This document shows positions 22,196 to 34,059 of a DNA stretch of 64,000 nt, piece by piece; positions within the stretch are counted from its first letter, which is position 1, and each line of letters opens with the position of its first letter. Position numbers and translations under genes: made by a program. The notes under the pieces are model-generated. The model did no database searches. It saw only the letters and a list, made by a program, of their open reading frames with translations, and was not told where the DNA came from. The stretch comes from Siphonodentalium dalli (taxonomy: Eukaryota > Mollusca > Scaphopoda > Gadilida > Siphonodentaliidae): contig CP136065.1 in assembly GCA_032622095.1 (NCBI GenBank), positions 209,788,151 to 209,852,150 on the forward strand. Reading direction: 5' to 3'.

Positions 22196-22400
22196 AACCA
22201 TAAGTTGTATATACTGGAAAATACCACTAATAGTCCCTTCAAATGTTATCACTCGCGACCGGATTGGCCTTCTGCATGTAGATAACTGGGGTTCTTATAT
22301 TAATATGAACCACAAGCTTTATACATTGGAAAATACCACAAATAGCCACTGCAATATTATCACTCGCGACAGGATTGGCCTCCTGTCCTCCCCCATAATG
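22196..22400 (+). repeat. About 120 bp tandem duplication
   Basis: TGGAAAATACCACTAATAG and TTATCACTCGCGACCGGATT recur about 115-120 bp apart, first near 22213-22266, then near 22328-22378. Confidence 0.8.
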
Positions 22401-22439
22401 TTTATGAACCTTTTCAAATTGTTGGAAATGTCATTCTGA

Positions 22440-22600
22440 CACATCATTGGAAGCACATGGACACAACATCATTTGGTAGCACCTGGACACAACATCATTT
22501 GGTAGCACCTGGACACAACATCATTTGGTAGCACCTGGACACAACACCATTTGGTAGCACCTGGACACAACATCTTTTGGTGTAGTACCTGGACCTCCGC
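22440..22600 (+). repeat. 26 bp minisatellite, about six copies
   Basis: The unit TGGACACAACATCATTTGGT + AGCACC repeats at 26 bp with one or two substitutions per copy. Confidence 0.95.
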
Positions 22601-22878
22601 ATAATCTTCAGTATATTGAATGCGCCGGAGTAATATGTAGACGTAGGAAGCTTTTCACCAACTTTTCAGTCGAAATGTTGGACTCAGATGGAATTTTCTC
22701 AACCATAAGGTATGTCCAATAGCTTGAGATACCAATTGGAAAATCCAATCCCAAGGGGTGTGAAAATGAAATGCTAGAACTTGGAAATTTGGTGAAGTTT
22801 GAGACAGTCCCAAGCCCCTGAGAGTACCTAATCTACAGGAACCCTACTGTCCAGTGATTAATTCTATATATCACACAG

Positions 22879-23002
22879 ATTCTCCAAGCCGGTTGGGAAT
22901 ACTGAGGACGTTACTATCGAGATTATTTGGCAGAGGGGTTATAAAGGATGCATCACTGAAGGGACTTCCATCAAAGTTCAGAAAGCAGATCGCCGGGCAG
23001 CG
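22879..23002 (+). CDS. Putative second exon of the secreted protein: cationic amphipathic segment
   Basis: The exon follows a plausible acceptor (TGATTAATTCT...TCACACAG). Read in the phase left by the donor at 16133, it encodes 41 residues with nine Arg/Lys and two Asp. Leucines are spaced every three to four residues in the first half (LGILRTLLSRLF), and a KFRK basic cluster lies near the end. The segment looks like an amphipathic cationic helix, as in some secreted defence peptides, but I do not recognise a family and function is inference. Two donors compete: CG|GTGTGA at 23003 and GT|GTGAGT at 23005. The first keeps the next candidate exon in frame. The frame itself is open to 23157. Confidence 0.45.
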
Positions 23003-23268
23003 GTGTGAGTATTATAATAATCCTAATTGCTCTCTCCATAGCCCTTTATTTCTCTCTCGTCCTGACTCATGCACTCACCTCACAAGCTGCAAAACAGAGC
23101 TATGTCTGACTGTTGCCGGCATGTGTATTTTCTCAATTATATCTAACATTTTTTATTGAAGTGTTTTGTGAGTTACTATTCATTCGGGCTTGATCTGGAC
23201 CATTTTCAAAGGAATATGGACAGTTCAGTTTCTCAGTATAATGCAGAATGAATTGTAACCTACAAAAG

Positions 23269-23383
23269 ACTTCGCAGGGGACTGAACTCTGCATGGAGCT
23301 TGATTGAATACAAGCCGGAACTACTTCGTGTTGACGTTGTCACCAAGAGCGATGGCGTACATTACGTCAACGGTGAGCTTCCG
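23269..23383 (+). CDS. Possible third exon of the secreted protein
   Basis: After CTACAAAAG the phase required by the 23002 donor is open to a TAG near 23437. It reads protein-like text (LRRGLNSAWSLIEYKPELL, RVDVVTKSDGVHYVNGELP). Two good donors lie inside: AACG|GTGAGC at 23373 and CCG|GTATGT at 23384. The acceptor has a poor pyrimidine tract, which lowers confidence. The segment starts with a dibasic RR, again a possible processing site. No later exon could be identified. Confidence 0.3.
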
Positions 23384-23439
23384 GTATGTTCCAGAATTTA
23401 CGAGTTTTTTATCAGACTTAAAACACAATTATAGTAGTA

Positions 23440-24235
23440 TAGACGTAGTATATCAATAGCGATACAGTTAATGGTTGAACTTATTCGACACAATGGTGTG
23501 GAATAGGTGCAGGACACAACTGACATAATAATCTCAACTAATTATTTTAATGAATTGACTTGGTGCGGAAGGTGCATTCTCACATTTCAATCGAGCACCG
23601 AAATATATCCTTGTGCCGTCCAAAAAAAAAATGCGCGTTGTGTTCTATATGTTTATTTCCTCGTGTAGAAAACGTGCATGAATGGGCATTTCCATGGAAA
23701 TCTCCGCAGCAAAAGTTATAGAGTTGGAAATATTTCTGCGGTGACTTTGTGCGGTATTGAAAACAATGCATAATGTTCTATTAGAAAGTTGATGTATTTA
23801 TTTTTGAATTTGATTTTTTTTTTACAAAATTAGGTCAAGTGTTGTAATTCCAGAAAAATAATTCTCAAAAATAAATTTATTGCACAAATTGCCTATTTAC
23901 CAAACCAAGCCGCCAGCTAAATGTTATCTCTGTTATGGCTACTTTACTTCCCAGACAACTGCTTCATATGTAACTTTTACTGGGGAGATTTGCATGGAAA
24001 TCCCCATTCAAAATTGGTCACTTGATCTCCCCCTTAAGTCACAGACTTCCGTAACGTCAAAGCTCAATGAAAGCGTGATGTTCTATATATTCACTGCTGG
24101 CGTTGGATAACGAGTATTATCTGTTAGGGATTTCTTCTATAATATATTGTTGAGCTTAAAATGTGTTACACGTTCCTCTCCTATTTTCAGTATGTTTACC
24201 ATTTCTATGCTATTTTGAACACTTATATAATGTAC
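23440..24235. other. No feature recognised
   Basis: AT-rich. Weak inverted similarity between 23690 (GGGCATTTCCATGGAAATCT) and 23985 (GGGGAGATTTGCATGGAAAT); no boundary could be set. A good acceptor-like CTCCTATTTTCAG ends at 24189. Confidence 0.35.
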
Positions 24236-24390
24236 TAGCAGGATTACCCGGCGTTGCCCAGTTTAATGTCAAAACCCTCTGCATGCTGTGGATATTTGGT
24301 GGGAATAGAGAATACACGTATTCTCATAAATTGTATATCCAAATGGCATCACAAAACATGATCCTTGCACATGGAATATAAATAGTGGCT
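24236..24390 (+). mobile_element. Fragment related to the RTE-like repeat at 44022
   Basis: ACTAGCAGGATTACCCGGCG followed by TTGCCCAG parallels ACTAGCAGGTGACCCGACTT at 44020. Such ACTAGCAGG...CCCGG starts are typical of RTE-type LINE/SINE tails in invertebrates. The rest is diverged. Confidence 0.4.
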
Positions 24391-24687
24391 CACCTTGTCG
24401 GGTCGGAGCAATTGTCATTTTGTTTATCGCGATTAATCCGTCCCACCCATAAAGAAGAATTTATTTATTTACAACTGCGGAAACTTCAGACGTTATAGCA
24501 TGAAATATGAACATCATAAACACATTAGTTCGCAAAACTAAAAGACGACAATTGTGTTCTACATAGAGAATTATCAATCAATGAAGTGGGTTATCATATC
24601 TTCATGAAGAGAGATGTTTTAAAGAAATGTCTAGGTGCTCCTCTGTTCTGGTGCTATATACTGGCTAATTCTTTTCAGAATATATAT

Positions 24688-24848
24688 TTAAGGATTAACT
24701 GTCATGTGGACTGTTTTTATGGAGATGTAACCGTGAGGTAAGTGGTCATAACTTGTGTAAAACCCGAAGGTTTTTACATACAAGTTATGACCACTTACTT
24801 CACGGTTACATCTCCATAAAAACAGTCCACATGACAGTTAATCCTTAT
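24688..24848. repeat. Long near-perfect inverted repeat (hairpin of about 160 bp)
   Basis: The left arm has TTAAGGATTAACTGTCATGT, GGACTGTTTTTATGGAGATG and TAACCGTGAGGTAAGTGGTC, and reappears reversed and complemented to 24848. The arms are about 70 bp with only a few mismatches, and the loop is AAACCCGAAGGTTT, itself palindromic. It could be a fold-back MITE or a source of hairpin RNA. No target duplication is evident. Confidence 0.9.
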
Positions 24849-25139
24849 ATTTATATACATTTAGCGAAAAAGCCACTTTTGTAAATGTATTTAAATCGAA
24901 AAGTGCATCGTGACAAAACCAGCCAAAAATATCCCATAGCACCCGACCAGAAACCAGCTGAGAACAATTTCAAAACGAGGCTCATTATATTGAAACCTGA
25001 TGATTTATTAAGTCAATCCTGCGCGAGTGCAAATGCGCCCAAAACATTACGCGTTCTTCTTCTCCAAAATCAATGACGCGTCGATGTAATTATGGTTGCA
25101 ATTATGAACCTCTTGCGAGTTCACCGAGAAATAATTGCA

Positions 25140-25260
25140 ACTAGTCACGTGGGCGCCGACCAATCGGAATGCTGGATTTAGTAATAATCACACTCAGTAT
25201 GTAAATATATAAGAATGACAGTGGTGTGTTGTCAGTTTGGACTAATATTCGTGTAAAATA
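25140..25260 (+). promoter_or_regulatory. Promoter-like stretch without an identified gene
   Basis: CACGTG (about 25146), GACCAATCGG (about 25159) and AATATATAAG (about 25204) occur in promoter order, followed by TGTCAGTTTGG, an initiator-like site about 30 bp on. No clear coding exon follows, so it may be an LTR-type or chance promoter. Confidence 0.35.
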
Positions 25261-26222
25261 ACGACTTTCAGCAAGATTATTCTCAATTTCTATTTGATCA
25301 CCCTACCAGAGTTTTTCACATTACTTTAATGCATCATTCCTTCAATTCTCATACATGCGCACCATACAGCAAATATAATTATTATACTGTTCTATACCAC
25401 ACAGTGTCTTTGGGGGGAAAAGAATAAGAACCAGCAGCTACTACACAACCAACAACAACAACAGAAAAGTCCGGCTGGTTCTTGTAAGTTTGATTTTGAA
25501 GGGACAAGGCTCATTTCAACTTCAAAAATTATGCAAAGATAATTTGATAGAAGACAACTTATAGGTCGACATATCGCCCCTGGTTAAGTAGTCCTGCTAA
25601 TTTGATATGATGTTGATGGCTCCTGCCTAAACGATGCTGCTATATTTAGTTATTTTTTCTAAAGTTTCATTTTCACGGCCTTTGGCTAATCTGAATGACT
25701 GGAAGAAAAGCCATTATAAAAGTTGCGAAAACAGATAATTTTGTACAATATTTAAATGATGACACTGTTGGTTATTGCAAACCGAACATAATCAAAATGG
25801 CTATTCCTGTCCTTTTGCAAAAACTGGAGCTACCATATTAAAATATTTTAATACATTCCCATGAGTGATTTATCTTGATTTCCTAAGTGGTTATAAACGA
25901 TAATTCACTAGTATGTATTCATACGCGCTACCGAAATTTATATGTCATGGGTATAATAGCGAGTGTTATTTTCTGGTAGATCAGATGTTTATAGTGGAAT
26001 ATAATAGTTCATTCGAGACAGGGACTATTTTGTTTCTACAGCGACCCTGCCTCTCATGAATTATTTGTCTTCACCGGTTTAATCAAGTGATTGCTCTTTG
26101 TTTAAAATATATAGGTCCATTGATGTTTCGTACAGACACTAGCTTTTTCTCACATCACTCGTCAGTGTATCATACCAGCATCATAGCAATTTAGCATGAC
26201 CCACCATCATCAGAGCAAATTA
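25261..26222. other. No feature recognised
   Basis: AT-rich sequence with no sustained frame or recognised repeat. Confidence 0.4.
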
Positions 26223-26223
26223 G

Positions 26224-27521
26224 CATGACCACATAACCAGTGTTGTATATATACACGAAATATACGGTTATACAGGCACGACCACATAACCAGGTATGTA
26301 TATATACACGAAATATACTGTTAAACAGGCGCGATCACTTAACCAGGTATGTGTATATACACGAAATATACGGTTATGCAGGCACGACCACATAACCAGT
26401 GTTGTATATATACACGAAATATACGGTTATACAGGCACGACCACATAACCAGGTATGTATATATACACGAAATATACGGTTATACAGGCACGACCACAAA
26501 CCAGGGGTGTATATACACGAAATATACGGTTATACAGGCACGACCACATAACCAGGTATGTATACATACACGAAATATACTGTTAAACAGGCGCGATCAC
26601 ATAACCAGGTATGTATACATACACGAAATATACGGTTATGCAGGCACGACCACATAACCAGTGTTGTATATATACACGGAATATACGGTTATACAGGCAC
26701 GACCACAAACCAGGGGTGTATATACACGAAATATACGGTTATACAGGCACGACCACATAACCAGGTATGTATACATACACGAAATATACTGTTAAACAGG
26801 CGCGATCACTTAACCAGGTATGTATATATACACGAAATATACGGTTATGCAGGCACGACCACATAACCAGTGTTGTATATATACACGGAATATACGGTTA
26901 TACAGGCACGACCACAAACCAGGGGTGTATATACACGAAATATACGGTTATGCAGGCACGACCACATAACCAGTGTTGTATATATACACGAAATATACGG
27001 TTATACAGGCACGACCACAAACCAGGGGTGTATATACACGAAATATACGGTTATACAGGCACGACCACATAACCAGGGGTGTGTATATACACGAAATATA
27101 CTGTTATGCAGGCACGACCACATGACCAGGGTGTATATACACGAAATATACTGTTATACAGGCGCGACCACATAAGCAGGTTTGTATATATACACGAAAT
27201 ATACGGTTATACAGACAGGACCACATAACCAGGGTGTATATACACTAAATATACGGTTATACAGGCACGACCACATACCCAGGGTGTATATATACTAAAT
27301 ATACTGTTATACAGGCACGACCACATGACCAGGGTGTATATACACGAAATATACTGTTAAACAGGCGCGACCACATAAGCAGGTTTGTATATATACACGA
27401 AATATACGGTTATACAGACAGGACCACATAACCAGGGGTGTATATACACGAAATATACGGTTATACAGGCACGACCACATAACATTTGTGTATATATACA
27501 CGAAATATACTGTTATACAGG
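26224..27521 (+). repeat. Minisatellite of about 52 bp, roughly 25 copies
   Basis: The unit ACATAACCAGGTATGTATAT + ATACACGAAATATACGGTTA + TACAGGCACGACC recurs at 50-54 bp. Variants of the middle (GTGTTGTATATATACAC, GGGGTGTATATACAC, GGTATGTATACATACAC) are interspersed in higher-order order: blocks of three to four units recur (26400-26700 resembles 26640-26930). Long open frames inside are by-products of the repeat. Confidence 0.95.
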
Positions 27522-27522
27522 C

Positions 27523-28159
27523 TTTAGATACCGTACTCAATCAATAAATCTATCGATGCGTGATAAACAAGGTTTGTGGTGATTTTAAAGGCCTGGGTCG
27601 TACTTTAAAGCGACACGGCGGTTTGCGCTCCAAAAATACACATAATATTATTCGCTTTTGAATTTTTCTCAATATCGATGTAGGTCGATAAATATCTGAA
27701 CTACCTTTCTACGAGCATTGTGTAACCCAAAAAAACCGCACTGTAGTAATGAAAAATACAAAAAACCGCCATTTGCGCGACATGGAACAGAAAAGAGCGT
27801 TCCGTGTTAGTCTATTCCTGATATGGTGGTCATAAAGAACGTTTGGCAAGTTTGGCAAGTGTTTTTCAGAGCATATGAAGCCGATATATCAATAGTTTGT
27901 TTATTTATCGACTTATCGTATTCGTCGCTCCAAATTACGTAGAAACAAAATTGAAGGTTCGAATGAGCCATGTCCGTTTAACTTTAAGCATATTTTAATG
28001 TATCTGAAAAATGTATTTAGAAATAGAAATGGAATAAGGCACACGTTTTTTACAACTTACACGGAGCCTCGCTCCGATACATTAAATGAAATACATTCAA
28101 ATTACAAGATATCAGACATGTTTAGCAAGGAATATGGAATACAGAGTGTGTGGGTTGCT
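27523..28159. other. No feature recognised
   Basis: AT-rich sequence; short frames only. Confidence 0.4.
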
Positions 28160-28960
28160 TTAAATGTTGTGTCCCTCTCCCAGCCATGCACATCTGACTC
28201 GAATTGCTATCATGCAGATGGTTATGTATAAGTTTGGTGGCAATTGGTTACTAAACAAATTATTATCAAATTTAGTGCCCCTTATCTCTCACACAAACGG
28301 CACTAATTTTGGTGTTTTTAAATTCACCCGATTAGATTGTATCATGGAGAACAATGTGTTTGGTTGAAATCGGCGCCCCACTTCCCTTCATTGAACCCCT
28401 TACTCCAATAGCGCCACGTTTGGCAGCTTTATGCCACACCATTAGACTCCTGATATCATGAAGATGATTATGTATCAGTTTGGTGGTAATCGGTGACTAA
28501 ACAAATTCGTATCAAATTTAGTGCCGCCCCCCCCCCCCCCCCCCATCTTTAATCAAACAGCACCAATTTGGGATATTTAAATCACACGATTAGATTTATT
28601 GTATCATGGAGAAGAATCTATATCAATTTGCTCGAAATCGGCTCTAAAAATATTTTTTATCAATTTTGGTGCCCATCTCCCCTTCCGCGAACCCCTGACT
28701 CGAACGGCACCACTTTTGACATATTTAAACCACAAAGTTATATTGCATTTGTCATGGAGATGATTATGTATAAGTTTGGTGGAAATTGGCGCTGAAAATG
28801 TTGGTGCCCTCCACCTTTTCTGCCGCTGACAATAACAGCATCATTTTTAGCAAATTCTAACCAGTACCATTATCTTCCTCGTAAAAAACATACCCCTGTC
28901 AGACCCCATTGGTGCCATCTATAGATCACCCGTGAATTTCTATAGAACACAGATAGACAG
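28160..28960 (+). repeat. Dispersed tandem repeat R3, first block
   Basis: Half-units of about 145 bp alternate. They share ATCATGGAGATGATTATGTA, TAAGTTTGGTGG, AATCGGCGACTAAAC, TTAGTGCCCC and CACACGATTAGA. The block ends CACCATTATCTTCCTCGTAA then a GGTGCTATCTAGA-like phrase. A C-run of about 19 at 28526 sits where the 34878 C-run sits in the second block. Confidence 0.85.
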
Positions 28961-29159
28961 TGTTTGTATTTCCCGATTCGTGTAGAGCTCTCGTGTAGCT
29001 TTGTCGACCTCTCCCGGTGTTATGTATAGGTTACAAATACCTAATTATTTTCCATAGTCGACAGTGTTAACTAGAAGTCCCGTCGGCCATGGGTTAAGAA
29101 CTTTTTGAGTCAATGGTTAACCATAATCCAAATTTTCCACGCATTAACGCAAACGATCA

Positions 29160-29425
29160 ATTTATTACTATATTGACAAATGGCTGTCCCACTCTAACAC
29201 GAATAATATGTAAACTGATCCGTCGCTTCTTCGATGCTCGTGCTGAACAAATAACAGTTAGGTAACCATAAATATAATACATGCTACCGAGACTCCTTGT
29301 ACATCTCAGCATGTAATTTGTTCTTGTATATCTTAATATCACACGTTTTTGTATATACTATTATCCATTGTATTAGCAAACTGTCCTCGTGTGGATGTTT
29401 TTGCCAATAAATCATTATCTTATCT
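29160..29425 (+). mobile_element. Possible LINE 3' tail
   Basis: An eroded frame around 29215 reads like RRFFDARAEQITVR, followed by AT-rich UTR and a CAATAAATCATTATCTTATC end, similar to tetranucleotide-tailed LINE 3' ends. No RT motif is left, so the call is tentative. Confidence 0.25.
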
Positions 29426-29630
29426 TACTCGGGCTGGTGCACATGTGCTTAATATATGTCAGATAAACCCACGTAATAACCTAATCCTGACAGAATATGG
29501 TTCGCGAAGGTGATCACATTTGAGTACTTGGTATATGGCCGAGCAAACATCTGGGCCGATTTTGCATATTTATGAATCTAAAGATTAAAACAAACTAAAA
29601 GGCATCATACAACACATTTTGTGAAATGTA

Positions 29631-30325
29631 CGGCAGCGTAAAACCGCCACCCTATTGTATATTTCAACAGATTAGTAATCTGTTTAAACAGAATAGTAAT
29701 CTGTTTAAACAGATTACTAATCTGTTGTATTTTTTTTCCTTATTCGAAAAAAAACATGCCTTTTTCAGTCAATTTGACAGCATGGGTGGGTGACCCGCAC
29801 CAAATACCACATAGACCCCCCCCCCCCCCAACCCCCCTCACCCCAAATAAACAAGGAATAAAAAGATCCAAACCAGATTTTCACTCCCTTGGGATGGTAT
29901 ACCCCCGGGTGTAAGGTTTGAGACGTTTCTAGTGAGTATTTAGGGCGGGACACACACTCCTGTCATCAAATTGACCGAAATTCTTACCGTTTCCGAAAAT
30001 GATCCATACCACATTTTCACCCCCACGGGTGATATGTGGGGGGGGTGTCGGAGTGTTTCTGTTGATATTTGGGGCGGGCCACCCACCCATACCGTCAAAT
30101 CGGTCGAAATCATTTCCGTTCTCGAGAATGGTCCATACCCCATTTTCACCCCCCTCGGGTGGTACCCCCACCGGAGGTGATGGGTGGGGGTCGGGTGTTT
30201 CTAGGGGGTATTTAATTATTCTGTTTAAACAGATTACCAATATTTTTAAACATAATAGTAATATGTTTAAACAGATTATTAATCTAACTTGAAATATACA
30301 ATAGTGTTGCGGTTCTACGCTGCCG
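29631..30325. mobile_element. 695 bp TIR element with TA flanks
   Basis: The ends are CGGCAGCGTAAAACCGC and its inverse GCGGTTCTACGCTGCCG, continuing as about 60 bp inverted repeats through CTATTGTATATTTCAA and AATCTGTTTAAACAGAT. TA flanks both ends. The interior (29760-30220) is about three diverged 140 bp tandem units carrying CCATACCACATTTTCACCCC, GTGTTTCT and GGGCGGG. No transposase frame. Non-autonomous. Confidence 0.8.
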
Positions 30326-30329
30326 TATA

Positions 30330-33300
30330 AATGCTATCATTGCGTACCGAATAAACATGATGATAAATTCGTGGGCTACACATGGAGGGGGTTTACAGAC
30401 AGACAATGGGAATTGGTTAACCCCACAATAGAATATGGCGTACCATATACATAAACACTTTCAGTGAAACTAAAAACGATAACTCTAGAATGCACATACG
30501 AAGCATTCCTGGTGGTGGTTATGTAATCCTAATCCCATTGATATCCGTATACCATGACTGTGATATACATGTATGCGCGGTCGAAAACCAAACTCATATT
30601 ATTAAATATATATACGTGTATTATTTTCGAATGTGATATATAGCAATAATGTCAATAATATTAAATTGTCTGAACATTACATGTGCTCTCCATATACGCA
30701 CGAACATGTATCAGCACATCATTGATATGTGTGGGTGGGGTCATGTTGTGCTTTGGTACCAAACTCACATCATGTGCACCTGACAGCTTTCTCCGTCAGT
30801 TTTTCCTCATTCGATTGAGACAATATTTATATTCCGAAAGCCGCCACGCTCTCTTTCTGCGGCCGGGTTCATTATCGCCTGAGTCGTTATTTCGTGGGAA
30901 TCTGGATACAGAATCTGGATTCAGATTATGGATTAGTGCCCATACGACTTGTTCGGTAAAAGAACAGACCAGAATCAGTAAACGAACAGACCGTAATCGT
31001 AATATCGTGGTAATCCAGATTCGGATTCCGATTCCGATTACGGACTCAAATGTTCGTAATGTAAACACACCGAGATTTCGCCACCTCTGAGTTTAAAAAA
31101 AACACAATAAAACATAAGAATCCGTCTCTTGTGTACAAATTATTGCAGAATATAAAGGATCTATATCAAAAAAATTTAAATGCGGAGACAAATTTGTGTT
31201 ATCAACTGTAAACGGGAAGAATATTACTGAAATTAGCCAAATAATAATGTTATTGATAGCAACGCTGGGGGAGCACTTCGGTTGAACGCGAACTTGAAGC
31301 AAAGCATTGTCGATTTCATTGTCACTTTCATCATATCATGTTCATTTCATAATTCCACCCATAAAATACCGCCCGAACGCATGTCCATTTCAAATTCGGT
31401 GGATACGTCACCATTGACCGAATTAACGTGAACCTGCATATATATGTCTTCTGCTTTGTTCGTTATTATATGTTCCTTCTTATTCAAGAAATAGTAGGAT
31501 TATTTTATATAGATGGGTTATCAGATATACTTATGTACTATCAATTCCTATAGCAATTTCATATTAAAAATGTGTCGTTTCGTCATTTTACACAATAGTC
31601 TCTGTATAAGGAAGAAACACAGACATTTTTAGGCCAACGTGCTGTACAACAGTTGGAAAATAAAGCTTTGCCCATGAATCTAATGGTGTGGTTTTGTGAT
31701 CGCACGTGAACTCATCTCCCAATCGCACAAACACAAATGTAAAGCTTATTCTAGGATCTCAGTACTATGTGGTGCAAATGTCAGTCAATTTATTGATTAA
31801 GTACCCACACGTACAAGTTCTAGTGTCGTGGCTAGAGGTTTCCTCAAATTTCCGACCAACTGCACCACACACCCTGAACCAAACATCAATCTCACAGGTT
31901 CGCAGAATTCCATTTTCACCCCCTTGGAAATATCCAACTTGACACACCCTAAGATTGGAATATAACCAACTTTTACTGGTTGAAACAAATCAAACAATGA
32001 TAACAATTCCAACCTATATATGGTGTCAAATTAATGTCCAATTAATGTTGTGTCATGCATGACATTTCGAACTTCTGGAAATGTACCAAAGTTTAATTTA
32101 GACACATTTATTTAAAAATATTTGTCAAATTTAGATAACACATGATATATAACACATACATCTGTTTATACAGACAACGAGATTGGAGGACAAGTGCTGA
32201 CTCACTTCATGGTACCCCTCTCACATATGTTATTATACTGAAAAATAAATAATTAGTAATGGTAAAGCAACATGACTAAAAAATCAAGTTTAACATATAT
32301 ACAGATCACCGGTCACCACCTCCCCGAGTTAGTCATAAGATTGTATATGTATTTATTTAAAATCGGGCTTGTTTGTTGCGTTTGCTGGTTTGTACGTATC
32401 ATTATTTGGAACAGTTAGTCAAAAGAATCCTGATTTGCCTCACGTATGAATGACTGTACAGCTAAGAAAATTGTACAAAAGTTCGGGGGCGGGGTGGTCG
32501 AGACACACAACCAACCCCTATCGCCACGTCCCTGTACAACTGACAACTTTCATGTGTTTTCCACAACGTCTTCGGAATTTGATTCAGGAGACATAGAGCT
32601 GTTTGAAATGCTTGCCCTCAACAATAAACACACCTTAACTTGAAAAAAGATGCGATTAAGTCGGATTGGCAGCTAATTAAGTGCCATGTATTAACACATA
32701 GAAGCAAAGCATGACTTTCACAACAAACATGAACTTTATAACTATAAGATACAAATGATACTTGTGTCAAATACATGAGCCATATTTGACGCTGTGAGAA
32801 CATTAAACATAGTATCGAAGACCACGTGGATTTCAAAATCTGACCTAGAATCTGGAATTAGCCCGGCCTCCGTAATCGGATTCGGATTCTGAACCCGGAT
32901 TCCCACGAAATAACGACTCTGCTTCTCGTAGACTCGGTTCTACTCAGCTGGGTATATGGAATCACTGAACTAAATGGTTTCCCAAAGGCGACAGTGTTAA
33001 CGTTTCGGCCAAATTCAGTGAATTGAAGCCTGCAGGCCATACCAGTGATGTTTGCCCAGCTAGATTGACACCAGTTGATCACGAAAATGCGAGAAAAACC
33101 ATAGGTCATGTGTTTACTTTTTAAAAATAAATCCAAGTGTACGATAGGGCTATCCCACAGCCAAATTTGATCTGGAAAAACTCAGAACTACAGCAGCTAG
33201 TTAAATAAATTTCCCGCTCACAAAAATCCATTCCCCCATTCATTCGCCAGTTTAAATTATTTAGATATGATGTACAAATAAAATAAACGCGATGTCATCC

Positions 33301-34055
33301 TTTAATAACGATGCGAACAGGTGAAGGTCATTCTTCAGTTATCTTCACCTTTAGCATTCCACAGTGTACTCGCTCCCCGACTCTAGAACACATTATCTCC
33401 TTGATTCCATATGAGCAACGATGCTGATGAGGCACCAGCGACGTGACGACGGGGGTGTCTCATTCTTCTCCAACTTTGGTAATTTTTTTCAACAGGTGGA
33501 AATTTCCTATCTGACATAAACATTTGTTGAAAATTTCACGCCAGCAATAGGTTGAAATCGTTCTTGTAGTTTTAATTTTCAAAAAATTATTAGTGGGGAA
33601 TTTGTTGTTTTTATACCAACATTTGCATATTTTCCTACTTTTGGTAAAATGCTTTGATTGCTTTTCCTACTTTTGATAAAATGTTACTAACTGTTTAATT
33701 TATCTCAGAAGAAACTATATTTGACTGCACACTGACTATGAGTTTTGAACATGCCGTCTGTATACTTCCATCTCTATTGACAAATAGTATCTTTTTTTGT
33801 GGAAAATATCTTGAATGGGACAGACTCAATTGTGTTATAATGCATGAGCCATTTGCAAGAATATATATATTTAATAAGTAGAATGATAAATATACTTCTA
33901 TGTATCTGTATTACTGACTCACTATATGTATGCCCTGATTCCCGTCCCCATATATATATGACAGTTGAGAAGATATCATTGTTCAAGTGATTTAATTCGG
34001 TCACCATTTATCGAGGTTGTAAAATTTGAACGCCAAAATCTCATTAGAACGAATT
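30330..34055. other. No gene confirmed; scattered repeat debris
   Basis: Two places carry related GGATTCCGATTCCGATTACGG-like and ATTTCGTGGGAATCTGGAT text (about 30885-31045, and inverted at 32870-32915), so a dispersed repeat is present. CCATTTTCACCCCCTTGG at 31909 matches the interior of the 29631 element. Frames here are short or low-complexity. Confidence 0.4.
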
Positions 34056-34059
34056 GTGG

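Noticed and set aside
26349-27582. Several long overlapping open frames of about 100 residues
   Set aside because: They are translations of the 52 bp minisatellite, open in more than one phase because the unit lacks certain stop triplets. No start, splice or composition evidence supports a protein.
30683-31090. 135-residue plus-strand frame
   Set aside because: It contains GGATTCCGATTCCGATT-type repeat DNA that recurs inverted near 32880. Also open on the opposite strand; probably repeat sequence.
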